From positions 25,553 through 89,552 of the forward strand of contig CAZOSF010000001.1 of NCBI GenBank assembly GCA_964582415.1: a stretch of DNA of 64,000 nucleotides, read 5' to 3'. The position numbers and the translations under genes were made by a program. Every line of letters starts with the position of its first letter. Within the stretch, counting starts at the first letter, position 1. Below, piece by piece: positions 8,869 to 16,480 of the stretch. This DNA is from CAZOSF01 sp964582415 (GTDB lineage: Bacteria; Bacteroidota; Bacteroidia; Flavobacteriales; Flavobacteriaceae). Below the pieces are notes generated by a model that saw only the letters and a program-made list of their open reading frames with translations, was not told the DNA's origin and made no database searches.

Positions 8869-10392
8869 ATGGCCTCCAAAGTTCGCGTTCGATTTGCTCC
8901 CAGCCCTACTGGTCCACTTCATATCGGTGGAGTACGAACAGCATTATTCAATTATTTGTTTGCCAAAAAGCATCGTGGCGATTTCATACTTCGCATTGAA
9001 GATACCGATCAAACACGTTACGTAGAGGGGGCCGAAGCCTATATCATTGAATCTCTCCATTGGCTGAACATTCCTTTCGATGAAGGCCCAGGAAAGAACG
9101 GTGGTTTCGGGCCTTATAGACAAAGTGAACGCAAAGGCCTGTACAAAGAATATGCGGAAACCTTGATAGCCAAAGAAAAGGCCTATTATGCTTTCGATAC
9201 CCCCGAAGAATTGGATGCCATTCGAAAGGAATATGAATCGGAAGGACAAACCTTTATTTATAACTGGCATAACCGGGAAAGCTTGAAAAATTCCCTAACC
9301 ATAAGCCCTGAAGAGGTTGCCTCGTTGATCGAATCGGGGGCGCCCTATGTGGTTCGATTTAAAATGGTCGATTCCGGTAAGGGGACTTCAAACAAACTTG
9401 CCGCCCATGATATTGTTCGTGGAGATTTGGAATTTGACCTGAATTTGTTGGACGACAAAGTCCTTTACAAAAGCGACGGAATGCCTACCTATCATTTGGC
9501 AAACATCGTCGATGACCGTCTGATGGAAATTTCCCATGTTATCCGTGGGGAAGAATGGCTGCCAAGCCTTCCATTGCACTTAAAACTATATGAAGCGCTG
9601 GACTGGGAGGCCCCCAATTTTGCACATTTACCGCTAATAATGAAGCCCGTAGGAAAGGGGAAATTAAGCAAGCGTGATGGGGAGGCAGGAGGTTTTCCCG
9701 TATATCCGCTGGAGTGGAAAACGGCAAAGGAAACCTATATGGGCTATCGAGAAGAGGGGTATTTTCCAGAAGCTGTCGTAAACATGCTCGCCTTACTGGG
9801 ATGGAATCCGGGAACTGAACAAGAACTGTTTGACCTACAGGGTTTGGTGGATGCTTTTGATTTGTCGCGGGTGAACAAAGCAGGGGCTAAGTTCGATCCT
9901 GAAAAAACGAAGTGGTTCCAGCATTGCTATCTCCAACAAATGAAGGAAGAAGATTTGGTAGAGGACTTCATTACCTATTTGGAAGAACAGGGCATTACTC
10001 CTATCGGAAAGGAAGCTATTGTGGTGCACATGATGAAAGAAAGAGCCACTTTTGTTTCCGATATTTGGGAGCAAGGATCCTTCTTTTATATCGCTCCTAG
10101 TGATTATGAGGAAAAAGCTGCCAAAAAGGCATTTAAAGAAGATACTGCCGAGTTGTTGTTGCAGGTAAAAACACTAATAGAGTCTCTCGAAGATTTTTCT
10201 TCAGAATCCCTTTCAAATACTGTGAAAGGCTGGATTACCGGTCATGAGATCGGTTTCGGGAGGGTCATGATGCCCCTTCGTCTTTCCTTAGTGGGAGAAA
10301 TGAAGGGTCCAGACGTTTTCGACATCGTTCATGTATTGGGAAAGAAGGAATCGATTCGAAGAATTGACAAGGCGATTCAGGTCCTTTCCTAA
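8869..10392 (+). CDS. gltX: Glutamate--tRNA ligase
   Basis: A class I glutamyl-tRNA synthetase, 507 residues from the ATG at 8869 (MASKVRVRFAPSPTG). The frame is open to a TTG at 8842, but that codon overlaps the promoter box. The HIGH-type motif is PLHIGG (residues 16-21) and the KMSKS-type motif is KLSKRDG beginning near residue 265. The C-terminal third is the helical anticodon-binding domain. Because glnS is also present 2 kb away, this enzyme is probably discriminating and charges only tRNA-Glu; that is an inference. Its stop overlaps the stop of the convergent outer-membrane gene by 4 bp. Confidence 0.96.
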   Translation: MASKVRVRFAPSPTGPLHIGGVRTALFNYLFAKKHRGDFILRIEDTDQTRYVEGAEAYIIESLHWLNIPFDEGPGKNGGFGPYRQSERKGLYKEYAETLIAKEKAYYAFDTPEELDAIRKEYESEGQTFIYNWHNRESLKNSLTISPEEVASLIESGAPYVVRFKMVDSGKGTSNKLAAHDIVRGDLEFDLNLLDDKVLYKSDGMPTYHLANIVDDRLMEISHVIRGEEWLPSLPLHLKLYEALDWEAPNFAHLPLIMKPVGKGKLSKRDGEAGGFPVYPLEWKTAKETYMGYREEGYFPEAVVNMLALLGWNPGTEQELFDLQGLVDAFDLSRVNKAGAKFDPEKTKWFQHCYLQQMKEEDLVEDFITYLEEQGITPIGKEAIVVHMMKERATFVSDIWEQGSFFYIAPSDYEEKAAKKAFKEDTAELLLQVKTLIESLEDFSSESLSNTVKGWITGHEIGFGRVMMPLRLSLVGEMKGPDVFDIVHVLGKKESIRRIDKAIQVLS

Positions 10393-11066
10393 AATAGTAT
10401 ATAAAGTCCGAGGATAATGGTTGACGTGTTCCCTTTGAATCCTCCACTTGGCTTTTCCTCTGCCAATACCTCTTCATCGTTAAGTCGGTTTAAGAAGTTA
10501 GTTACCCCGTACTGGTATTGAAAATGAGCCCTAAAGTGTTTGGTTCCTGCGGATAATCCGGCGGCCAAATGAAAATTAACCCTAGAAACATTTGCTATAT
10601 CTTCTGCTCGAACGGCATTATATCCCTCCAAGATATAATCGTTATACGATTCGCTATTGGGCTTTAGCTTACCATTGACATTTAGAATAGGGGCAAACTC
10701 TATCCCTAGATGGTGGCGAATGATATGGTACCCCATCTGAAAACGAATCTGAACCGCCGAAAGGGTATAGTCGATAAACTGTTCGCTATTATTTACACTA
10801 GGGTCGCTTCCTAGAATACCCACTTGGTTTTGAAAGAAGTTCACACCGTATTCTGCATAAAATCGATTATACCAATCGCCACGGCCCAGAAATCCCGCCG
10901 TGAAGCCATCACCTTGTTCTGTGGTAAATTGATCGGTGTTGATATTGAACAGGGTGTATCCTCCGTGGATCCCAATATAGCTGTATTCTTCACGAACGCG
11001 TTGGGAAAAAGCCTGCAGGGTAACCCCTACAAAAAATGTAACAATAAGCAGGTTTTTAAGACTCAT
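10389..11066 (-). CDS. Outer membrane beta-barrel protein (porin-like fold)
   Basis: A secreted protein of about 225 residues with a Sec signal peptide (MSLKNLLIVTFFVGVTLQAF, cleavage near AFSQ) starting at the ATG at 11066. The open frame reaches 11120, but the extra 18 residues would precede the signal peptide and are not expected. The mature part has alternating hydrophobic and aromatic residues, YxYGV-like strands and a C-terminal aromatic residue (ILGLYILF), as expected for an OmpA/porin-like eight- or ten-stranded barrel. No ligand can be inferred. It converges on gltX and is divergent from the SPFH gene. Confidence 0.75.
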   Translation of the reverse strand: MSLKNLLIVTFFVGVTLQAFSQRVREEYSYIGIHGGYTLFNINTDQFTTEQGDGFTAGFLGRGDWYNRFYAEYGVNFFQNQVGILGSDPSVNNSEQFIDYTLSAVQIRFQMGYHIIRHHLGIEFAPILNVNGKLKPNSESYNDYILEGYNAVRAEDIANVSRVNFHLAAGLSAGTKHFRAHFQYQYGVTNFLNRLNDEEVLAEEKPSGGFKGNTSTIILGLYILF

Positions 11067-11140
11067 AGGGCATATAATTAGGCTATAAATGTAGCTTTTA
11101 TTTCGTATCTTCAAAATCATTATCCACTTAAATCAAAACT

Positions 11141-12118
11141 ATGGGCGGTATTCTATTTATTCCTATTCTAATTTTTGCGTTTATGATCCTGCTGGCGTTC
11201 ATCTTTATCGTCAAGCAGCAAACCGCAGCAGTAATTGAGCGCTTAGGGCGATTTCAAAGCATTAGGAACTCTGGGTTGCAATTCAAGATTCCTGTCGTCG
11301 ATCGAATCGCTGGACGTATTAATTTGAAAATTCAACAATTGGATGTGATTGTTGAGACCAAGACCAAGGACGATGTGTTCGTCCGCTTGAAAATATCTGT
11401 ACAATTTCAGGTAATTAAGGATAAGGTCTACGAGGCCTTCTATAAATTGGAAAGTCCTCATGATCAAATAACATCCTATGTGTTTGATGTGGTTCGTGCA
11501 GAGGTGCCAAAAATGAAATTGGACGATGTGTTTGAGCGAAAAGATGATATTGCCATTGCGGTAAAAACCGAATTAAATGACGCGATGATCGACTATGGTT
11601 ACGACATTATCAAAACCTTGGTAACCGACATCGATCCCGACATGCAGGTCAAGGCGGCCATGAACCGAATCAATGCCGCAGAGCGTGAAAAGGTAGCCGC
11701 TGAATATGAAGCAGAGGCAGAGCGTATTAAAATTGTCGCTAAAGCGCGCGCAGAAGCAGAAAGTAAACGACTTCAGGGGCAGGGTATTGCGGATCAACGT
11801 CGAGAAATCGCACGCGGATTGGAAGAATCGGTGGAGGTGTTAAATAACGTGGGTATCAATTCCCAAGAAGCTTCTGCCTTGATTGTGGTCACACAGCACT
11901 ATGATACCTTGCAATCGATAGGCGAAGAAAGCAACACCAATCTTATCCTCTTGCCCAATTCACCACAAGCAGGCAGCGATATGTTAAACAATATGATTGC
12001 GTCTTTTGTGGCGAGTAATCAAATAGGTGAAGAGATGAAAAAGAAAAATCTTGAGGAAGGACTTCCGAAACGGAAAAAACGAACCCCTCCTTCCTCGGAT
12101 GAGGATGTCACCTTTTAA
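11141..12118 (+). CDS. SPFH domain (stomatin/prohibitin-like) membrane protein
   Basis: A 325-residue band-7 family protein. One N-terminal membrane helix (about residues 3-24) is followed by the SPFH domain, with the typical start QQTAAVIERLGRFQSIRNSG and VVDRIAGRI. A charged, Ala/Glu-rich coiled coil follows (about 180-225, AEREKVAAEYEAEAERIKI). The C-terminus is hydrophilic (KKRTPPSSDED). The order matches QmcA/stomatin rather than HflK or HflC. Such proteins form large rings at membrane microdomains. No NfeD partner, often seen next to this family, is adjacent. A strong hairpin terminator follows within 4 bp. Confidence 0.88.
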   Translation: MGGILFIPILIFAFMILLAFIFIVKQQTAAVIERLGRFQSIRNSGLQFKIPVVDRIAGRINLKIQQLDVIVETKTKDDVFVRLKISVQFQVIKDKVYEAFYKLESPHDQITSYVFDVVRAEVPKMKLDDVFERKDDIAIAVKTELNDAMIDYGYDIIKTLVTDIDPDMQVKAAMNRINAAEREKVAAEYEAEAERIKIVAKARAEAESKRLQGQGIADQRREIARGLEESVEVLNNVGINSQEASALIVVTQHYDTLQSIGEESNTNLILLPNSPQAGSDMLNNMIASFVASNQIGEEMKKKNLEEGLPKRKKRTPPSSDEDVTF

Positions 12119-12121
12119 AAT

Positions 12122-12148
12122 AAAAGGCGCCAATCGGCGCCTTTTTTA
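12122..12148. terminator. Bidirectional terminator between SPFH gene and glnS
   Basis: The perfect stem AAAAGGCGCC (12122-12131) pairs with GGCGCCTTTT (12136-12145) around a 4 nt loop, with T runs on both strands. It separates two convergent genes and overlaps the glnS stop region. Confidence 0.85.
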
Positions 12149-13822
12149 TTGCTCTATTTTTGCCCATGAATCTCGCAAGGGCACAGTTCTATTGAACACT
12201 ATTTTTTCTTCCGTGGAGTCTTTGTCCACGACAAAATAACCCAAGCGTTGGAATTGGAAATTTTCTCCCTCCTTTGCCTCTTTAAGGCTTGGTTCAGCAT
12301 AGCCAGTGATAACATTCAAGGATTCTGGATTTAAATATTCCATGAAATCTCGTTCCTTATCAGCATCTGGTGCGGGCTCGGTGAAAAGGCGGTCGTACAT
12401 ACGCACCTCAACGGGTAAGGCATCCTTGACAGACACCCAGTGCAATGTTCCTTTTACCTTGCGCATCGAGGCTTCGGTTCCGCTTCCGCTTCGGCTTTCG
12501 GGATCATAGGTGCAATGGATTTCCAAAATATTTCCTTCTGCATCCTTCACAACGCTTTCTGCTTTGATAATGTAAGCGTTTTTTAAACGCACTTCCTTAT
12601 CGATCGACAGTCGGAAGAACTTTCGGTTGGCTTCTTCCTTAAAGTCTTCCCTTTCTATATACAACTCTTTGGAAAAGGGTACTTCGCGATAACCTGCATG
12701 TTCATCTTCTGGATTGTTTTCTGCTTCCAGCCATTCTGTTTTGCCTTCAGGATAATTGGTGATAACCAGTTTTACAGGATCTAATACTGCCATAACACGT
12801 GGCGCTGTTTTGTTTAAATCCTCCCGGGCACAGAACTCCAAATGAGAAACATCAATTAGATTTTCTCTTTTTCCCACACCAATACTGTCGGCAAAATTGC
12901 GAATTGCTGCGGGAGTATATCCTCGTCTTCGTAATCCCGAAATCGTAGGCATTCGTGGGTCATCCCAGCCGGAGACTACGCCTTCTTGAACCAGTTTCAA
13001 CAGTTTTCTCTTACTCACTACGGTATGACTTAGGTTCCTTCGGGCAAATTCACGCTGTTTTGGGCGCAGTTTGGCTGGATCATGCACTTGATCTAGGAAC
13101 CAGTCGTAAAGTTCCCTGTGGGGCAAGAATTCCAATGTACAGAACGAATGGGATACTTGCTCCACATAATCGCTTTCCCCGTGAGCCCAGTCGTACATGG
13201 GGTAAATATGCCAATCATTACCTGTTCTATGGTGACTTTTATGAAGTACCCTGTACATTACAGGATCCCTCATTAACATATTCGGAGAGGTCATGTCTAT
13301 TTTTGCCCGTAATACATGTTCTCCTTCCCCTACTCCCCCGTTCTTCATTTTTTCGAATAGTTCCAGATTTTCTTCCACACTCCGATTGCGGAAGGGACTG
13401 TGGGTTCCTGGCTTATTTGGAGTTCCCTTCTGTTCAGCAATAGCTTCAGAAGTCTGGGAATCTACATAGGCTTTTCCTTCCTTGATCAGTTGAACTGCCC
13501 AATCATAGAGCTGCTGAAAATAATCGGAAGCATAGCATTCATTCGCCCATTCAAAACCAAGCCAGGAAATATCCCTTTTAATGGCGTCTACAAATTCCTG
13601 CTCTTCCTTCACGGGGTTAGTATCGTCGAATCGCAGGTTGACAGGAGCCTGATATTTCAATCCTAGGCCAAAATTCAAACAAATCGCCGAGGCATGTCCA
13701 ATGTGGAGATAACCATTAGGTTCGGGCGGAAATCGGAAACACAATTGATCTTTTGTATATCCATTCCGCAAATCTTCTTCTATGATATGCTCAATGAAAT
13801 TTAGGCTTTTCTCTTCGCTCAT
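12146..13822 (-). CDS. glnS: Glutamine--tRNA ligase
   Basis: A class I glutaminyl-tRNA synthetase of 558 residues, close to E. coli GlnRS in length. The HIGH motif is PEPNGYLHIGHA (HIGH at 40-43), and the KMSKS equivalent is VVSKRKL near residue 267. The GlnRS-specific DWHIYPMYDWAHGESDYVE stretch and the C-terminal two-barrel anticodon-binding domain are present. It charges tRNA-Gln directly, so the organism need not rely on the GatCAB route for glutamine; that is an inference. The gene is divergent from folB, with back-to-back promoters in the 66 bp gap. Confidence 0.97.
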   Translation of the reverse strand: MSEEKSLNFIEHIIEEDLRNGYTKDQLCFRFPPEPNGYLHIGHASAICLNFGLGLKYQAPVNLRFDDTNPVKEEQEFVDAIKRDISWLGFEWANECYASDYFQQLYDWAVQLIKEGKAYVDSQTSEAIAEQKGTPNKPGTHSPFRNRSVEENLELFEKMKNGGVGEGEHVLRAKIDMTSPNMLMRDPVMYRVLHKSHHRTGNDWHIYPMYDWAHGESDYVEQVSHSFCTLEFLPHRELYDWFLDQVHDPAKLRPKQREFARRNLSHTVVSKRKLLKLVQEGVVSGWDDPRMPTISGLRRRGYTPAAIRNFADSIGVGKRENLIDVSHLEFCAREDLNKTAPRVMAVLDPVKLVITNYPEGKTEWLEAENNPEDEHAGYREVPFSKELYIEREDFKEEANRKFFRLSIDKEVRLKNAYIIKAESVVKDAEGNILEIHCTYDPESRSGSGTEASMRKVKGTLHWVSVKDALPVEVRMYDRLFTEPAPDADKERDFMEYLNPESLNVITGYAEPSLKEAKEGENFQFQRLGYFVVDKDSTEEKIVFNRTVPLRDSWAKIEQ

Positions 13823-13839
13823 ATGTATAATTCAAGTAG

Positions 13840-13847
13840 CAAAGATA
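13840..13847 (-). promoter_or_regulatory. glnS promoter -7 box
   Basis: It reads TATCTTTG on the minus strand, an exact TAnnTTTG match 18 bp before the glnS start. It faces away from the folB box, 19 bp to its right. Confidence 0.65.
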
Positions 13848-13866
13848 CCAAAACCCACTAAAAAAG

Positions 13867-13874
13867 TATCTTTG
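13867..13874 (+). promoter_or_regulatory. folB promoter -7 box
   Basis: TATCTTTG, an exact TAnnTTTG match 14 bp before the folB ATG. With the glnS box it forms a compact divergent promoter pair whose upstream elements must overlap. Confidence 0.65.
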
Positions 13875-13888
13875 TAAAAACGATTTAA

Positions 13889-14248
13889 ATGAGCACGATA
13901 CGCCTAAAAGACATACGTATTTTTGCCAATCACGGCTGCCTAACGGAAGAAGAAAAAATAGGAAGCGATTATCTGGTCAATCTTAAGGTAAAAGCTAATC
14001 TGGAAAAGGCTGCCCAAACCGACAATTTAGCAGACACTGTGGACTATGTCCATCTGAATAAGATTGTGAAAGAACAGATGTCCATTCGCTCGAAGTTATT
14101 GGAACACGTGGGCCGAAGAATCATCGACACCATCTTTGATGAGTTGCCTTTGGTAGAAGAAGCGGAAGTAACAGTGGCAAAAGTAAATCCACCCATTGGG
14201 GGAGATGTGGCAGAAGTGAGTGTCTCCATGAAAGCAAAACGATCGTAA
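13889..14248 (+). CDS. folB: Dihydroneopterin aldolase
   Basis: A 119-residue FolB that cleaves dihydroneopterin to hydroxymethyl-dihydropterin and glycolaldehyde in folate synthesis. Family features include the start IRLKDIRIFANHGCLTEEE, the DTVDYVHL segment lining the pterin pocket, and the C-terminal strand ending VAEVSVSMKAK. The length equals that of known FolB enzymes. It is not in a folate operon here; a tRNA-Cys gene follows. Confidence 0.93.
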   Translation: MSTIRLKDIRIFANHGCLTEEEKIGSDYLVNLKVKANLEKAAQTDNLADTVDYVHLNKIVKEQMSIRSKLLEHVGRRIIDTIFDELPLVEEAEVTVAKVNPPIGGDVAEVSVSMKAKRS

Positions 14249-14303
14249 AACTTGGAATTCCTGTTTTGTTTCTAGGGATTCTTATTATATTTGCCATCGC
14301 AAT

Positions 14304-14374
14304 GGCGTCTTGGCCGAGTGGCTAGGCAGAGGTCTGCAAAACCTTTTACAGCGGTTCGAATCCGCTAGACGCCT
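14304..14374 (+). tRNA. tRNA-Cys (anticodon GCA)
   Basis: A 71 nt cloverleaf. The acceptor stem GGCGTCT pairs with AGACGCC. The D arm is GCC-loop-GGC, the anticodon arm is GAGGT-ctGCAaa-ACCTT, the variable loop is short, and the T arm is AGCGG-TTCGAAT-CCGCT. The discriminator is T, as usual for tRNA-Cys. CCA is not encoded. Confidence 0.95.
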
Positions 14375-14376
14375 CG

Positions 14377-14404
14377 AAAGCCTTCTTCTTGAAGGCTTTT
14401 TTTA
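14377..14404 (+). terminator. Terminator after tRNA-Cys
   Basis: The stem AAAGCCTTC (14377-14385) pairs with GAAGGCTTT (14391-14399), followed by a T run. It overlaps the stop codon of the convergent LysE-type gene and may serve both directions. Confidence 0.75.
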
Positions 14405-15097
14405 TTGGGATAAGTTCTCGATTCTCTCGGATGTGCTCGGTATGCGTTCCAATCCCTTCTTTACCTCGTTCGGAAAAATGCCCTGCACCAAAAGCGCCGC
14501 CCCAAAGATGATAATCAGTATACTCACCCACTTTTTAGTACGATAGATAAACCGGGGGGTCAATTTGCTTTTAAGGCGTTTCGCTAAAGTGATTTTAACC
14601 AGATCGGTCAAGAAAAAAGTCGCCAAAACAGTGGAAAGAAAAAAGAAGACGCCGTTTTCTGAAGAGGTCAATGCAGTTGCCAAAATAATGGTTCCAATCC
14701 AACCAGCCAGTACCCCAAAATTCACAAAATTGAGCAGAAACCCTTTTAAGAAAAGCCCCCAAATATTCTTTTTGACTTTCACGGCATAGTGCTCCCTTAC
14801 GATCTTAATGAAGCTTTTTGCAGTTCGTATGTACGAAATGATTCCGTAGGCAATGAGCACGGCTCCGCCAAAAATCAGCACTCCTGGCTCATCCTTAATG
14901 CGTTCTAAAATCTTACTGGTACTGAAATAGGCCACCAAAATGAAGATGATATCTGCAAACATGGCACCCAGATCAAAAAAAACGCCTGCTCTAAATCCTT
15001 TGGTAATACTGGTCTCTATAAGAGTAAAGAATACGGGGCCTATAGCAAAGGCCAACAAGAATCCGTATAGGGCCGCATATAGCAATCCGTCAAACAT
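14402..15097 (-). CDS. LysE family translocator
   Basis: A 231-residue inner-membrane protein with about six hydrophobic helices. The N-terminal stretch AIGPVFFTLIETSITKGFRAG is the family motif of LysE/RhtB amino-acid exporters (G-P-x-x-x-x-x-x, then a basic turn G-x-R-x-G). The exported substrate cannot be predicted. The C-terminal 20 residues are hydrophilic. The gene stands alone between tRNA-Cys and a head-GIN gene on the same strand, about 70 bp away. Confidence 0.85.
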   Translation of the reverse strand: MFDGLLYAALYGFLLAFAIGPVFFTLIETSITKGFRAGVFFDLGAMFADIIFILVAYFSTSKILERIKDEPGVLIFGGAVLIAYGIISYIRTAKSFIKIVREHYAVKVKKNIWGLFLKGFLLNFVNFGVLAGWIGTIILATALTSSENGVFFFLSTVLATFFLTDLVKITLAKRLKSKLTPRFIYRTKKWVSILIIIFGAALLVQGIFPNEVKKGLERIPSTSERIENLSQ

Positions 15098-15167
15098 CCC
15101 ATAAAATTACAAATTCCTTCAAGGATGTTTAACGGATTTTAAAATAAATTAATCCTGTTGGAATGGC

Positions 15168-15839
15168 TTACATCTTAACGATGCGTCCGCCGGCAAAGCG
15201 CTTTTCATTTACTACCTCGGGTTCTCCGTAAATGTATACGTCTCCCCCTGCGGTTATTTTTACATCTACTTTCTCTGACGCATAGACATCGGCTTCCCCT
15301 GCGGCAAGTATTCCAATTTTTGTGCGTTGGGTCTTTAGATTTTTCCCTTCGAAAATACCACCTGAATTCAAACTAATTTCCTGGTATTTAGACAATCCCG
15401 ATGCCTCAATAATTCCGCCACTAACCGCTTTGATTTTTGTATGATCCACATCTAAACCAATAACGATGCTGCCGCCTTCTTGTGCGCGTAACTCTATTTG
15501 AGGTTGGGTAAGCACAGTATTTACAGTAATTCTTGCACCTTCATTGGCGTCGATGACATCAATGTTTGTGAAGTATACTTCAATATGGGTGTCTTCTCCC
15601 CTGAAACGGGTATTTAAATTCATACGAAGTTTTAAGGTGCCATCATCATTAATAATACGAACATCTTCGCTATGGTCTCCTTTAATTACTACGCGGTTTT
15701 CTTCAGATTGAATCAAGTTAATTTCAATCAAGTCGAATACTTTGATTTCAGAAAAGTCACCTACTTCTTTGGTGACCATTTTTTGAGCGTTCAGTAAGGT
15801 AGAACAGAATACAAACAATAAGGTGGTGTAATATTTCAT
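15168..15839 (-). CDS. Head GIN domain (DUF2807) secreted protein
   Basis: A 223-residue secreted protein with the signal peptide MKYYTTLLFVFCSTLLNAQ. The mature part is a right-handed beta-solenoid of DUF2807 type: FSEIKVFDLIEINLIQSEEN starts the domain, and later turns repeat short strands with GG or G-D steps (VSGGIIEASG, ITAGGDVYIYGEP). This domain was named the putative auto-transporter adhesin head GIN domain, and its function is unproven. It is followed on the same strand by the LysE-type gene; the small secreted protein gene lies upstream. Confidence 0.85.
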   Translation of the reverse strand: MKYYTTLLFVFCSTLLNAQKMVTKEVGDFSEIKVFDLIEINLIQSEENRVVIKGDHSEDVRIINDDGTLKLRMNLNTRFRGEDTHIEVYFTNIDVIDANEGARITVNTVLTQPQIELRAQEGGSIVIGLDVDHTKIKAVSGGIIEASGLSKYQEISLNSGGIFEGKNLKTQRTKIGILAAGEADVYASEKVDVKITAGGDVYIYGEPEVVNEKRFAGGRIVKM

Positions 15840-15899
15840 TTTATTGGTTTTTTCTAAAGACCACCCAGCTCAAAAATTGTTACACTTTCCGGTTTTAAA

Positions 15900-16436
15900 T
15901 TATAGATTTCCACAATGGGTATTATAATATCTTCCAATATTCAACAGATCATTTCTTCCAAAGCCCTCTTCCTCGTTTTTGATTTTCTCGACTAAACTCG
16001 GACAATCTGTAAAATACTCTTCGGCCAATTTGCTGAAAAACTTCCACCGGTTATATAAATCGGCAAACCCATCTTCTTCGGTTCTTTTCAGGTAGTAAAA
16101 AGTGGAAGAAAACGCACCATAAGCGGTTACTGTAGTCGATTGAGAAGTGTATATATTTACTTTTCCGCGGTCTACCAATTCGAAGAGATATCCCTTTTTC
16201 CCTATTGAATGAAACACCCGATTGGGTCCGTCGCAAACAACCACCACACTGTCTAAATCTTTGCATTTGAATTTTATGGCTTTGGAAATTTTGTCTTTTT
16301 TTAGTTTAAATATCTTCCCTTTGTCCTGCCCAATGGCACCTACCGTAACCATACCGTTGGACTCATAAACCATTATTTGTGCTTGCGATGCTCCGATGAA
16401 GAGGGTGATGAAAAACAGGAGAAAATTTATTTTCAT
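15900..16436 (-). CDS. Secreted protein of unknown function
   Basis: A 178-residue protein with a clear Sec signal peptide (MKINFLLFFITLFIGASQAQ). I do not recognise a domain. The mature part starts with a short beta-rich section (MVYESNGMVTVGAIGQDKG), contains three spaced cysteines (FKCKDL, VVVCDG, TDCPSL) and ends HCGNL, so disulphides are possible. It lies between rnr and the head-GIN gene on the same strand, with gaps of 44 and 60 bp, and may be cotranscribed with them. The gene is probably real because it has a signal peptide, a full-length frame and operon-like spacing. Confidence 0.7.
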   Translation of the reverse strand: MKINFLLFFITLFIGASQAQIMVYESNGMVTVGAIGQDKGKIFKLKKDKISKAIKFKCKDLDSVVVVCDGPNRVFHSIGKKGYLFELVDRGKVNIYTSQSTTVTAYGAFSSTFYYLKRTEEDGFADLYNRWKFFSKLAEEYFTDCPSLVEKIKNEEEGFGRNDLLNIGRYYNTHCGNL

Positions 16437-16480
16437 GAGTGTTAGCTGTTGTTTGATTTGAAATTTTTGAAAGTTGCCAA

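Noticed and set aside
12955..13443. 162-codon plus-strand frame within glnS
   Set aside because: Antisense shadow of a strongly supported GlnS gene.
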